DNA from: Lycium barbarum
Lineage: Eukaryota > Streptophyta > Magnoliopsida > Solanales > Solanaceae
Direction of reading: 5' to 3'
DNA: 64,000 nt
NCBI RefSeq assembly: GCF_019175385.1
Contig: NC_083343.1
Location: 47,700,457-47,764,456 of the forward strand
Part shown: positions 45,301 through 51,189 of the stretch, piece after piece
How positions within the stretch are numbered: position 1 is the stretch's first letter
How the letters are laid out: each line of letters begins with the position of its first letter
Notes under the pieces: generated by a model
The model's input: the letters and a program-made list of their open reading frames with translations, nothing else
The model's database searches: none
What the model was told of the DNA's origin: nothing
Program-made: the position numbers and the translations under genes

Positions 45301-45900
45301 TAAGCATAAAATGACTTTAAGCTGGCTAGCCAAACACTCAAAAAAGCTGAAAACAGCTTATAAGCTAACTTATAAGCCAATCCAAACGGGCTCTTAGTCT
45401 GCTTCAAAAATGATGCCTCTCCTTTTTTGGCAGGTTTAAGACCAAAAGATTAAAGGGAATTTTGGCACATTTTATGTATTTTTAATTTAAGACCACAAGA
45501 TTCAAAAGTCTTGTTTACGCTCTTAAAACTCTGTGTCAAGTCAAAACCAGACAAACAAATTGAAACGGAGGGATTATTAATTCAAAATTGTTGCAGGTAC
45601 CATAAAACTCAAATTCTAGATCCGCCACATCACACTCAAAGTTTGAACTTCAGTCCCCCAATCCTTGAGAAACTACTTATAGGCAATTCCCACGAGCACA
45701 TCCCAGTTATGAGTCAGAAAAAAAGGGTGGCATTGCATTCTCAGTTCATTCAGATTTGGGAAATGAGGTCACAAAAAAATTAAAGTACAGTAAAATGCAA
45801 TAAAGAGAGATATTGATATACCTAGAAGAAGGCCATCCATGTCAAAGATTACATGAGTTATTGAACCTTTTCTTCCACATGAACCATCATTCCCAGCCAT
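18251..45900 (-). CDS. GPP: HAD-family glycerol-3-phosphatase (GPP/GS1-like), six exons over 27.65 kb
   Basis: Exons 45822-45900, 42973-43197, 40586-40646, 40287-40434, 20589-20668 and 18251-18392 (79+225+61+148+80+142 = 735 nt) splice in frame to 244 aa. HAD motifs are complete: [10 protein letters not shown] with nucleophile D20 and acid/base D22, motif II T121 in CVATGTHTRHF, motif III K157 in GKPSPDIF, and motif IV E184-D185 in LVFEDAPSG. The helical cap lies between motifs I and II ([20 protein letters not shown] onward). The length equals that of the plant cytosolic enzymes. The family dephosphorylates glycerol-3-phosphate, and related members act on other small phosphates. No transit peptide is evident. 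All introns are GT-AG. Intron 4 is 19,618 nt and full of transposons. A copia element begins at 46002, just upstream. I infer the gene is functional because no stop or frameshift occurs in any exon. Confidence 0.92.
18393..20588 (-). other. GPP intron 5
   Basis: 2196 nt. Holds the hAT MITE at 18501-18991 and a short direct duplication near 19387-19441 (acgacttagattgtgaactat twice). From 19442 to 20588 nothing is recognisable. Confidence 0.85.
18501..18991. mobile_element. hAT-type MITE with tRNA-like block, 491 bp
   Basis: Ends are CAGGGGCGGAGCTA (18501) and TAGCTCCGCCACTG (to 18991), inverted with one mismatch. They are flanked by the perfect 8-bp duplication AACGAGAC at 18493-18500 and 18992-18999, as expected for hAT. 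Inside, 18635-18700 has a Pol III-like box A (ttggtccagtggt) and box B (agttcaattc) at tRNA-like spacing. No transposase is encoded. It lies in GPP intron 5, about 110 bp from exon 6. Confidence 0.85.
20589..20668 (-). CDS. GPP: GPP exon 5
   Basis: 80 nt, residues 172-197 plus two bases of M198. Encodes [19 protein letters not shown] with motif IV E184-D185. Acceptor AACAG before 20668, donor AT|GTAAGT at 20588. Confidence 0.92.
20882..21010 (+). pseudogene. RTE-type LINE C-terminal fragment
   Basis: Reads [20 protein letters not shown], an in-frame TAG, then [18 protein letters not shown]. This is the pattern G-R-P-K-x-x-W-x-E-V...D...L/R-x-x-W-R/K-x-x-I found at the C-terminus of plant RTE-like reverse transcriptases. 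It is cut short at the foldback element that starts at 21032. Confidence 0.7.
21032..21984. mobile_element. Foldback/MULE-like element with about 270-bp inverted arms
   Basis: Arms at 21032-21300 and 21715-21984 are reverse complements with scattered mismatches, starting GAGTTTTGGGTT. Each arm contains a tandem 'atctatgggagtaggttcat'-type unit twice. The flanks TCGTTGGTTT (21022-21031) and TCGTTGGTCT (21985-21994) form a near-perfect 10-bp target duplication, close to the 9-11 bp of Mutator-like elements. The 415-bp centre has no open frame. Confidence 0.8.
22030..26560 (-). mobile_element. hAT transposon, decayed, minus strand, interrupted by an L1
   Basis: The transposase begins at about 24240 (MEQLKRVGK, then a Ser/Gly run) and runs leftward. 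A BED finger C-K-I-C-N-K near 23880, catalytic core blocks [25 protein letters not shown] and [11 protein letters not shown] (23480-23190), [15 protein letters not shown] (about 22970), and the hAT dimerisation domain [20 protein letters not shown] plus GRQQLGDN (22270-22110) follow in order. Frameshifts near 24000, 23835, 23110 and 22720 and stops destroy it. The 5' leader lies at 26193-26560, split off by the LINE at 24289-26175. Confidence 0.85.
24289..26175 (+). mobile_element. 5'-truncated L1-type LINE inserted in the hAT leader
   Basis: Starts inside RT (NGSPEGFF, then [19 protein letters not shown]), has the catalytic YADD in [13 protein letters not shown], and continues through [17 protein letters not shown] to the zf-RVT domain ([20 protein letters not shown], then [15 protein letters not shown]). 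It ends in a poly-A tract at 26163-26177. AAGAATTAAATTACTAA (24272-24288) and AAGAATTAAAGTACTAA (26176-26192) are the 17-bp target duplication with one mismatch. A frame break near 24930, a stop near 25180 and others make it inactive. Confidence 0.9.
26186..26965. repeat. Inverted leaders of two head-to-head hAT copies
   Basis: 26186-26490 and 26650-26965 are inverted copies of the same hAT 5' leader. Shared strings are 'cttcaagtattcaattcatc' and 'gatcacgttgttatttcgtt'. The about 160-bp spacer holds 'gccgttggccaaacggc' and 'gccgttggcaacggtc' palindromes. The two transposases point away from each other. Confidence 0.8.
26570..28292 (+). pseudogene. Second hAT copy, internally deleted, plus strand
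   Basis: Start codon at about 27009 (MEQLKRVGK), then KGSGSGRGS and [13 protein letters not shown]. The frame breaks near 27035 and 27530. The protein jumps from the N-terminal linker (LHCLKEPN, near 27345) directly into [20 protein letters not shown], so the BED finger and about 100 following residues are deleted relative to the minus-strand copy. The core continues as [32 protein letters not shown] and DTRWNSTYY. It stops being hAT at 28292, where the LINE 3' end begins. No dimerisation domain remains. Confidence 0.8.
28293..30985 (-). mobile_element. L1-type LINE, 2.7 kb, 5'-truncated
   Basis: On the - strand from about 30985: [20 protein letters not shown] linker, then RT with [56 protein letters not shown], catalytic YADD in [13 protein letters not shown], and [12 protein letters not shown]. 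The thumb and zf-RVT domain follow ([16 protein letters not shown], then [18 protein letters not shown]), ending near 28408. The 3' end is A-rich at 28293-28310. Frame breaks lie near 30080 and 29170. The endonuclease and ORF1 are missing. The sequence resembles the copy at 41879-42258 in its 3' tail, so they belong to one family. Confidence 0.88.
31309..31750. repeat. Tandem duplication, 222-bp period
   Basis: Units 31309-31530 and 31531-31750 are collinear with few mismatches. Both contain 'caactccaagataaattttc', 'tcttggaggccgaaataagt' and 'gtttagtat'. No coding content. Confidence 0.9.
31862..33728 (-). mobile_element. Two direct-repeat hAT-derived remnants (BED-finger type)
   Basis: Copy 1 (31862-about 32560) and copy 2 (32705-33728) share, in the same order, 'gtgtatatcttgtatatgtt', a 'caacggctattt' motif, and 'aaaaagttgagagtgtgata' followed by matching AT-rich DNA. 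Each has a minus-strand start: [15 protein letters not shown] at 33335 and [12 protein letters not shown] near 32330. Copy 2 encodes a BED-finger-like stretch [20 protein letters not shown], then ends at 33147. The right end reads in reverse as TAAACCTGTCAAACGGGCC followed by CCGGG-rich DNA, a hAT-like terminus. The catalytic core is absent in both. Confidence 0.65.
33060..33130. repeat. Short CTTGAAA-type tandem repeat
   Basis: About nine diverged 7-9 bp units (acttgaa / accttga) within the hAT remnant. Local slippage repeat. Confidence 0.8.
34889..35904 (-). mobile_element. Copia-type LTR inserted in the chromovirus integrase
   Basis: About 1.0 kb, homologous to the LTR at 12855-16224. It interrupts the integrase frame. 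Removing it rejoins the S-V-E-M and L-T-K-R-I-S codons across the junction, which indicates a clean insertion. The termini cannot be fixed to the base, and no clear 5-bp target duplication was seen. No internal region, so it is a solo LTR or fragment. Confidence 0.65.
36291..37073 (-). mobile_element. 5'-truncated L1 LINE in the chromovirus RNase H
   Basis: Encodes the zf-RVT end of an L1 ORF2 on the - strand from 37063 ([58 protein letters not shown]). A poly-T start at 36291 marks its 3' tail. It is flanked by the perfect 17-bp duplication TTGGCTATGGCTATTTC at 36274-36290 and 37074-37090. The reading frame from 37063 to 36422 is uninterrupted, so this is one of the younger LINE copies here. 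Confidence 0.93.
37488..38950 (-). pseudogene. L1 LINE fragment: ORF1-like DUF4283 piece joined to ORF2 linker/RT
   Basis: On the - strand, 38912-38499 encodes a DUF4283-like ORF1 patch ([20 protein letters not shown], then [11 protein letters not shown]). 38339-37881 is the ORF2 linker before RT ([32 protein letters not shown]). From 37870 to 37490 are broken-frame RT blocks ([24 protein letters not shown], then a short RISLTGS). The endonuclease between these parts is absent. At about 37487 it switches directly to chromovirus RNase H without a LINE tail or an LTR, a recombination or deletion junction. Confidence 0.7.
38955..39770 (+). pseudogene. L1 LINE ORF1 fragment, plus strand
   Basis: Contains [20 protein letters not shown] near 39060-39110, then an open stretch at 39448-39756 with [53 protein letters not shown] and GDRCDGSV. 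This is the DUF4283-type RNA-binding pattern of plant L1 ORF1 proteins. Stops between the two parts (for example near 39230) show decay. It faces the minus-strand LINE fragment on its left, so two ORF1 pieces lie back to back. No zinc knuckle or ORF2 follows. Confidence 0.65.
40287..40434 (-). CDS. GPP: GPP exon 4
   Basis: Residues 122-171: [13 protein letters not shown], then [20 protein letters not shown], with motif III K157, ending NRFE at a codon boundary. Donor GAG|GTAATT at 40286 opens the 19.6-kb intron. Confidence 0.93.
40435..40585 (-). other. GPP intron 3
   Basis: 151 nt, GTATGT donor, TTTCAG acceptor. The only intron of this gene free of any transposon trace. Confidence 0.92.
40586..40646 (-). 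CDS. GPP: GPP exon 3
   Basis: 61 nt. Encodes [20 protein letters not shown], with HAD motif II threonine T121 near its end. Acceptor ACAG before 40646, donor GG|GTATGT at 40585. It is separated from exon 4 by only 151 nt. Confidence 0.92.
41879..42258 (+). mobile_element. Severely 5'-truncated L1 LINE (380 bp)
   Basis: Encodes only the last 80 or so residues of an L1 ORF2 ([20 protein letters not shown], then [13 protein letters not shown], stop at 42131-42133), then a 3'-UTR and an A-rich tail to 42258. TTGGAAAGTTG at 41868-41878 and 42259-42269 is the target duplication. The orientation is opposite to the GPP gene. Confidence 0.9.
42474..42521. repeat. 16-bp tandem repeat, three copies
   Basis: Units of (g)caattatacttcccc, three times in a row, with one substitution in the first copy. 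Located in GPP intron 2. Confidence 0.88.
42973..43197 (-). CDS. GPP: GPP exon 2
   Basis: Acceptor CAG ends at 43198. Encodes [20 protein letters not shown] through FPTSDLMP, the cap domain. Donor CCAG|GTAGAT at 42972. Confidence 0.93.
43845..44092. mobile_element. Tourist/PIF-Harbinger-like MITE, copy A
   Basis: 248 bp, ends GAGCCTGTTTGGAT and a reverse partner ATCCAAACGGGCTC-like (ccaaacgggctc), flanked by ATA on each side (43842-43844, 44093-44095). The 3-bp duplication and the TIR fit PIF/Harbinger MITEs. The interior carries repeated 'cagcttataagctg' dyads. About 90% similar by eye to copy B. Confidence 0.88.
45094..45575. mobile_element. Stowaway-like MITE nested in the outer MITE
   Basis: Ends TTCCCTCTGTTTCAATTTG (from about 45095) and CAAATTGAAACGGAGGGA (to about 45574) are inverted with one mismatch. 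The sequence is continuous once the inner Tourist copy (45131-45393) is removed. Confidence 0.8.
45131..45393. mobile_element. Tourist/PIF-Harbinger-like MITE, copy B (innermost)
   Basis: 263 bp, ends GAGCCCGTTTGGATTG and CAATCCAAACGGGCTC, perfectly inverted over 14 or more bases, flanked by TTA (45128-45130 and 45394-45396). Same family as copy A, in the same orientation. Confidence 0.9.
45822..45900 (-). CDS. GPP: GPP exon 1
   Basis: ATG at 45900-45898, residues 1-26 plus one base of D27. Contains HAD motif I. The donor is CTAG|GTAT at 45821. The in-frame upstream codons are rich in stops and lysine and do not resemble the family, so this ATG is preferred. Confidence 0.93.
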
Positions 45901-46001
45901 CTTCCAACGCTTAATCTTCTTTTTTCGTAGTTGTAATAAAATGCAGTAGTGGTGGGGTTTAATCAAGTTTTTAGTCTTTTTTTGCTCTTTTATGTATTCC
46001 C
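45901..46001 (-). promoter_or_regulatory. Residual native 5' flank of GPP
   Basis: Only 101 bp separates the GPP start codon from the copia 5' LTR, and 5 bp of it (TTCCC, 45997-46001) is the element's target site. Any native promoter further upstream now lies beyond 51417. No TATA box is obvious in the 101 bp. Confidence 0.75.
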
Positions 46002-46221
46002 TGTTATAAATATCCCGCATATGCATTAAGTTATAAATATACCAAAATATCTCAAAATATCCATGTTCATTAAATATGTTAATCCTTTGTATGTTGCTCC
46101 TATAAATAGGATGCACAGATGCAATGTTCAAAGAGCAGAAGTAATATAATCTGATATCTTTCTAGATATTCTCTTTACATATTTCTTCTGTGTATTTACT
46201 TCATAGTTTTATTTTATAACA
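46002..46221 (+). repeat. 5' LTR of the copia element, with TATA box
   Basis: 220 bp, TG...CA ends. TATAAATAGG at 46101-46110 is a good core promoter directed into the element. The following CGTTATCAGCACGAGACTC (46222-46240) occupies the primer-binding position but matches the initiator tRNA only in TATCAG. Confidence 0.95.
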
Positions 46222-46303
46222 CGTTATCAGCACGAGACTCTGTCATCTCGAGCAAATACTCTACAAGCCTCGAAGGTAGAAATTTCTTTGTTTTCCTTTA
46301 CTA

Positions 46304-47314
46304 ATGGCAAATCTTTCTAGACGTGAATTTGTAGCCTTAGATATATCCGGCAATAGCTATATGTCTTGGATTCTTGATGCCGAGATTCACCTTAATGCGA
46401 TGGGTCTGGAAGACACCATCAAAGATGAAAATAAGGCATCAAACCAAAACCGTGCTAAGGCAATGATATTCCTCCGCCATCATCTTGATGAGAATTTGAA
46501 AATGGAATATCTCACGGTTAAAAATCCTCTTACGCTGTGGAATGATCTGAAAGATAGATATAATCACCTGAAGATGGTCATACTTCCACAAGCACGTTTT
46601 GATTAGCTCCATTTAAGGTTCCAAGATTTTAAATCTGTTAAGGCATATAATTCTACAATGTTTAAAATTATTTCTCAACTGAAATTATGTGGTGAAAATA
46701 TTACTGATGATGATATGCTGGAGAAAACATTCTCCACTTTTCCTGCCTCGAGTATGCTCCTGCATCAGCAATACCGAGAGATGAAGTTCAAGAAATATTC
46801 TGATCTAATCTCACATCTTTTAGTGCCTGAACAACATAATGAATTATTAATGAAAAATCATGAAAGTCGACCCACTGGTACTGCCCCATTCCCTGAAGTG
46901 AATGAGGCAAATTTTCGCCATTCTAGGCGTGGAAGAGGTCGTGGCCCCAGTCGTCGTCATGGTCGTGGTCGAGGAAGGAATTTTAATCATGATTCTCGTT
47001 TTGCACCATATAATACCCTTCACCACCAGCAGTGTAAAAGGAATGATGAAAAGCATGAAGTTGTGCAAAAGAAAAATTCAGAAAATAAATGCTTCCGATG
47101 TGGAGGAAAATGGCACTGGTCACATACCTGTCGTACGCCAAAGCACCTTGTTGAGCTATATCAAGCCTCCCTCAAAAAGGCAGAAAATGATGCCGAAGCA
47201 AATTTTATTTCTGAAGATAATGTTGAGCCCATGCATCTAGATGTGGCAGATTTCTTTGAACTCCCTGAAGGGAAAATAGATCATCTGATCGGTGATGGAT
47301 CTGTATTAACTTAG
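46304..47314 (+). pseudogene. Copia gag with one premature amber stop
   Basis: ATG at 46304 (MANLSRREFVALDISGNSYM, SWILDAEIHL). The frame meets TAG at 46604-46606 after QARFD and then continues without further stops as LHLRFQDFKSVKAYNSTMFK, ENITDDDMLEKTFSTFP to the end at 47312-47314. The usual residue after ARFD/ARYD in this family is W, so TGG to TAG is the likely change. A basic arginine-rich region (about 46926-46982) precedes the CCHC knuckle CFRCGGKWHWSHTC (47092-47133). The C-terminus HLDVADFFELPEGKIDHLIG is conserved in the family. Without readthrough only a 100-aa fragment is made, lacking the RNA-binding part. Confidence 0.92.
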
Positions 47315-47452
47315 ATATTTCATACATGTCGTTTGTATTAGCTAATGTGGTTATGTTTCCATATATAAGTAATAAAGTGTGTGTAATACTTTGTCTAATC
47401 AAAATATCTACTTCGATGTTTACTTTGCCTATTCTTTCGTTTTGAAGAATAT
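47315..47452 (+). other. Gag-pol gap (138 nt)
   Basis: Gag stops at 47312-47314, and the same frame opens again for pol. The gap has an in-frame stop at 47444-47446 (tga) and no coding similarity. Pol must be made by internal initiation, splicing or readthrough. Confidence 0.8.
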
Positions 47453-50400
47453 ATGAAAAATCCTCAAATATTATTTGGATCAATGACCAATCATGAAGAT
47501 ATTTGTGTGATTGATAGTGGAACAACGCATGCTATATTCAAAGATGAGAAATACTTTTCTCACTTGCGTAGAAAAAGGGGAAATATTAATACAATTTCTG
47601 GCAATTCGAAATTAATTGAAGGCTCCGGAAGAGCTACTATATTTCTACCTAAGGGGACGAAACTTGTTATAGAAGATGCATTATTTTCTTCTAGATCCCC
47701 AAGAAACTTGTTGAGTTTCAAAGATATCTGCCGTAATGGGTATCACGTCGAGACATTAAATGAAACAAATGATGAATATCTTATCATTACAAAGAATGTC
47801 TCCGGCCAGAAATATGTTTTGGAGAAATTACCAACTTTGTCTTCTGGCCTGTACTATGCAGAAATTAGTACAGTGGAAGCACACTCAATCGTAAACCAGA
47901 AGTTTAACGATTTAGGAACTTTTGTGCTTTGGCATGACCGAATGGGTCATCCTGGATCAATAATGATGAGACGAATTATTGAAAATTCAAAAGGGCGTCC
48001 ACTTAAGAACCTGAAGATTCTTGAAAGTAGTGAATTTTCATGTGTCGCTTGTCATCAGGGAAAATTGATAACCAGGCCATCACCAATGAAAGTTGACATT
48101 GAATCCCCTGCTTTTCTAGATCGTATACATGGGGATATATGTGGACCTATTCACCCATCTTGTGGGTCATTCAGCTATTTTATGGTTCTAATAGATGCGT
48201 CTTCGAGATGGTCTCATGTGTGCCTCATATCGTCTCGCAACCTGGCGTTTGCGAAATTATTGGCACAAATAATACGCTTAAGGGCACACTTCCCAGATTA
48301 TCCTATAAAGGCTATACGTCTTGATAATGCTGGAGAATTTACATCCCAAGCTTTTGATGATTATTGTTTATCAGTTGGGATAAAGGTTGAACATCCTGTA
48401 GCACATGTTCATACCCAAAATGGCCTTGCTGAATCATTTATTAAGCGTGTGCAATTGATAGCAAGGCCATTACTTATGAAAACACGGTTGCCTACAACCG
48501 TCTGGGGTCATGCTATTTTACATGCAGCACCTCTTGTTCGTCTTAGACCGACTCATTATAATAAATACTCCCCGTCACAATTAGTATTTGGTCATGAACC
48601 AAATATTGCTCATCTCCGAATCTTTGGATGTGCTGTATATGTGCCTGTAGCACCACCACAACACACTAAGATGGGCCCCCAAAGAAGGTTAGGAATATAT
48701 GTTGGGTTTGAATCACCCTCCATTATTCTCTATCTTGAGCCATTGACGGGAGATTTATTCACTGCCCGATTTGCAGATTGTCGATTTGATGAAACAAATT
48801 TTCCACAATTAGGGGGAGAGAGAAAAGAAATCAAAAGAGAAATTGCGTGGAGAGTTCCATCACTATCTCATTTTGATCCACGTACCCCTATATGTGAGCA
48901 GGAGATCCAGAAGATCATCCACTTACAGAAAATAGCAAATCAAATGCCAGACGGATTTACTGATTTGAAAAGAATAACTAAGTCGCATATCCCTGCAGAG
49001 AATGTGCCTATTCGAATTGATGTTCCAAAAGGACAATCTACTAGTGTCATAGCCTCTGAATCTCATCCACGCCTGAAGCGTGGTAGGCCATTGGGCTCCA
49101 AGGATAAAAATCCAAGAAAAAGAAATACAAACAATGATCAGAATGACACTATGAAAGGATATCATGAAGAGATTCAAGATCTGATTAATTCTGATATTCC
49201 TGAAGAAATCAGCAAACCCGAGACTTCAGTGAGTGAAGAACTATCATTAAGTTTTACTGGTGATGAGGACAACTTGAATCGTTCGAAAATTGTGGTGAAT
49301 AGTGTTTTTGCATATAATGTTGCACTAAATATTATAAAAGGCAGTGAGGATCAGGAACCTCAATCTGTCGGAGAATGTCGACGAAGATATGATTGGCCAA
49401 AATGGCAAGAAACAATTCAATCAGAATTGAATTCACTTGCTAAACGTGAGGTTTTTGGACCTGTAGTCCAAACGCCTAATGGTGTAAAACCAGTTCGTCA
49501 CAAATGGGTCTTTGTACGGAAAAGAAATGCGAGAAATGAAATTGTGCGATACAAAGCACGCCTTGTTGCACAAGGATTCTCTCAAAGACCCGGCGTCGAC
49601 TATGAAGAAACATATTCACCAGTTATGGATGCTATAACATTTCGATACCTCATGGGTTTAGCTGTCTATGAAACTCTTGAAATACATCTTATGGATGTGG
49701 TTACAGCTTATCTTTATGGTTCACTTGATAATGAAATTTATATGAAAATTCCTGAAGGATATAAAATGCCTGAAGCATTTGGTTTAAAGTCTCGGGAAAT
49801 GTATTCAATCAGATTACAAAGATCATTATATGGTTTAAAACAATCAGGGCGTATGTGGTATAATCGCCTAAGTGAGTACTTGATAAATAAAGGATATATA
49901 AATGATGCCATTTGTCCATGTGTTTTTATTAAGAAAACAAAATCAGGGTTCATTATACTTGCTGTTTATGTTGATGACATAAACCTCATTGGAACTCCAG
50001 AAGAGCTCCAAAAGGCGATTGAATATTTGAAGAAAGAATTTGAGATGAAAGATCTCGGAAAGACAAAACTCTGTCTTGGTCTGCAAATTGAACATTTCAC
50101 AAAAGGGATCTTTATCCATCAATCTGCCTATACTGAGAAAGTTTTAAATCGGTTTTACATGGAAAATTCGCATCCTTTAAGTACTCCTATGGTTGTTCGC
50201 TCACTTGAAGTAAGCAAAGATCCGTTCCGACCTCAGGAAGAAAACGAAGAGCTACTTGGTCCTGAAGTACCATATCTTAGTGCAATAGGTGCACTTATGT
50301 ATCTTGCTAATGCTACAAGACCTGACATAGCATTTTCTGTTAATTTGCTAGCAAGATATAGCTCTTCTCCTACACAGAGGCATTGGAACGGGATTAAGCA

Positions 50401-50989
50401 TATATTGCGATATCTGAAGGGAACTAGCGATATGGGTCTGTTTTATACTAACAAAGGTAGTACAGATCTTGTTGGTTATGCAGATGCAGGTTATTTATCT
50501 GATCCACATAAAGCTCGATCTCAAACGGGCTATCTGTTTACATGCGGAGGTACTGCTATATCATGGCGATCGACCAAGCAGTCCATTGTTGCTACTTCTT
50601 CAAATCATGCTGAGATAATCGCTATTCATGAAGCAAGTAGAGAATGTGTGTGGTTGAGATCAGTGATACATTTCATCAGAGAAAGATGTGGCTTGAAGTG
50701 TGATACAAAAATACCCACAGTATTATATGAAGATAATGCTGTATGCATAACTCAATTAAAAGGAGGTTTCATAAAAGGAGATAGAACAAAGCACATTTCA
50801 CCAAAGTTATTTTTCACACATGATCTCCAGAAGAATGGTGATATTGATGTGCAACAAATCCGTTCAAGTGAAAATCCTGCAGATTTGTTCACTAAATCTT
50901 TGTCAACTTCAACTCTTGAGAAGATGATATTCAAGATTGGAATGCGAAGACTCCGACATCTGAATCTTGGTCTTCGTCAGGGGGAGTGA
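47453..50989 (+). CDS. Copia pol polyprotein, intact 1178 aa
   Basis: Uninterrupted frame. Protease: VIDSGTTHAIF near residue 20. Gag-pre-integrase: LWHDRMGHPG near 158-167, with CVACHQGK near 196. Integrase DDE: D in HGDICGP (about 226), D in RLDNAGEF (about 289) and E in QNGLAESF (about 325). RT: HKWVFVRKRNARNEIVRYKA, MDVVTAYLYGSLDNEIYMK, catalytic YVDD in LAVYVDDINLIGT (about 838-841). RNase H: VGYADAGYLSD near 1006. The C-terminus has HDLQKNGDIDVQQIRSSENP followed by ADLFTK. Full family length. The ATG at 47453 precedes the protease by only about 15 residues. A nearly complete enzyme set in an old element is notable. Confidence 0.95.
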   Translation: MKNPQILFGSMTNHEDICVIDSGTTHAIFKDEKYFSHLRRKRGNINTISGNSKLIEGSGRATIFLPKGTKLVIEDALFSSRSPRNLLSFKDICRNGYHVETLNETNDEYLIITKNVSGQKYVLEKLPTLSSGLYYAEISTVEAHSIVNQKFNDLGTFVLWHDRMGHPGSIMMRRIIENSKGRPLKNLKILESSEFSCVACHQGKLITRPSPMKVDIESPAFLDRIHGDICGPIHPSCGSFSYFMVLIDASSRWSHVCLISSRNLAFAKLLAQIIRLRAHFPDYPIKAIRLDNAGEFTSQAFDDYCLSVGIKVEHPVAHVHTQNGLAESFIKRVQLIARPLLMKTRLPTTVWGHAILHAAPLVRLRPTHYNKYSPSQLVFGHEPNIAHLRIFGCAVYVPVAPPQHTKMGPQRRLGIYVGFESPSIILYLEPLTGDLFTARFADCRFDETNFPQLGGERKEIKREIAWRVPSLSHFDPRTPICEQEIQKIIHLQKIANQMPDGFTDLKRITKSHIPAENVPIRIDVPKGQSTSVIASESHPRLKRGRPLGSKDKNPRKRNTNNDQNDTMKGYHEEIQDLINSDIPEEISKPETSVSEELSLSFTGDEDNLNRSKIVVNSVFAYNVALNIIKGSEDQEPQSVGECRRRYDWPKWQETIQSELNSLAKREVFGPVVQTPNGVKPVRHKWVFVRKRNARNEIVRYKARLVAQGFSQRPGVDYEETYSPVMDAITFRYLMGLAVYETLEIHLMDVVTAYLYGSLDNEIYMKIPEGYKMPEAFGLKSREMYSIRLQRSLYGLKQSGRMWYNRLSEYLINKGYINDAICPCVFIKKTKSGFIILAVYVDDINLIGTPEELQKAIEYLKKEFEMKDLGKTKLCLGLQIEHFTKGIFIHQSAYTEKVLNRFYMENSHPLSTPMVVRSLEVSKDPFRPQEENEELLGPEVPYLSAIGALMYLANATRPDIAFSVNLLARYSSSPTQRHWNGIKHILRYLKGTSDMGLFYTNKGSTDLVGYADAGYLSDPHKARSQTGYLFTCGGTAISWRSTKQSIVATSSNHAEIIAIHEASRECVWLRSVIHFIRERCGLKCDTKIPTVLYEDNAVCITQLKGGFIKGDRTKHISPKLFFTHDLQKNGDIDVQQIRSSENPADLFTKSLSTSTLEKMIFKIGMRRLRHLNLGLRQGE

Positions 50990-51180
50990 AATGCGTGTTG
51001 TACTCTTTTTTCCTTAACCAAGTTTTGTCCCATTGGGGTTTCTTGGTAAGGTTTTTAATGAGGCAGCTCTCAAAGCGTATTTCTAGATATGTGCACTCTT
51101 TTTCCTTCATTAGGACTTTTTCCCACAGAGTTTTTTTTAATAAGGTTTTAACGAGGTACATCATCTATTAATGGACATCC

Positions 51181-51189
51181 AAGGGGGAG
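51181..51189 (+). other. Polypurine tract of the copia element
   Basis: AAGGGGGAG directly abuts the 3' LTR. A second CAGGGGGAG overlaps the pol stop at 50978-50986. Between them lies a 3'-UTR with two pyrimidine-rich 'ttt(t)tccttaa/catt' blocks. Confidence 0.85.

Larger units (their letters stand above)
44961..45628. mobile_element. Outer hAT-like MITE of a nested set
   Basis: Begins CAGTGGAGGATGTAGAA and ends near TTCTAGATCCGCCAC, the same terminus class (CAGTGGCGGAG...) as the MITE at 18501. An 8-bp duplication could not be defined cleanly. It is interrupted by the MITE pair described next. Confidence 0.55.
43198..45821 (-). other. GPP intron 1
   Basis: 2624 nt. GTATAT donor at 45821, ATCAG acceptor at 43198. 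Contains two copies of one Tourist-like MITE (43845-44092, 45131-45393), the second inside nested outer MITEs. 43202-43840 and 44096-44955 contain nothing else recognised. Confidence 0.88.

Noticed and set aside
46847..47240. Alternative frames over the gag arginine-rich region
   Set aside because: Shadows of the gag frame created by its repetitive CGT/GGT codons.
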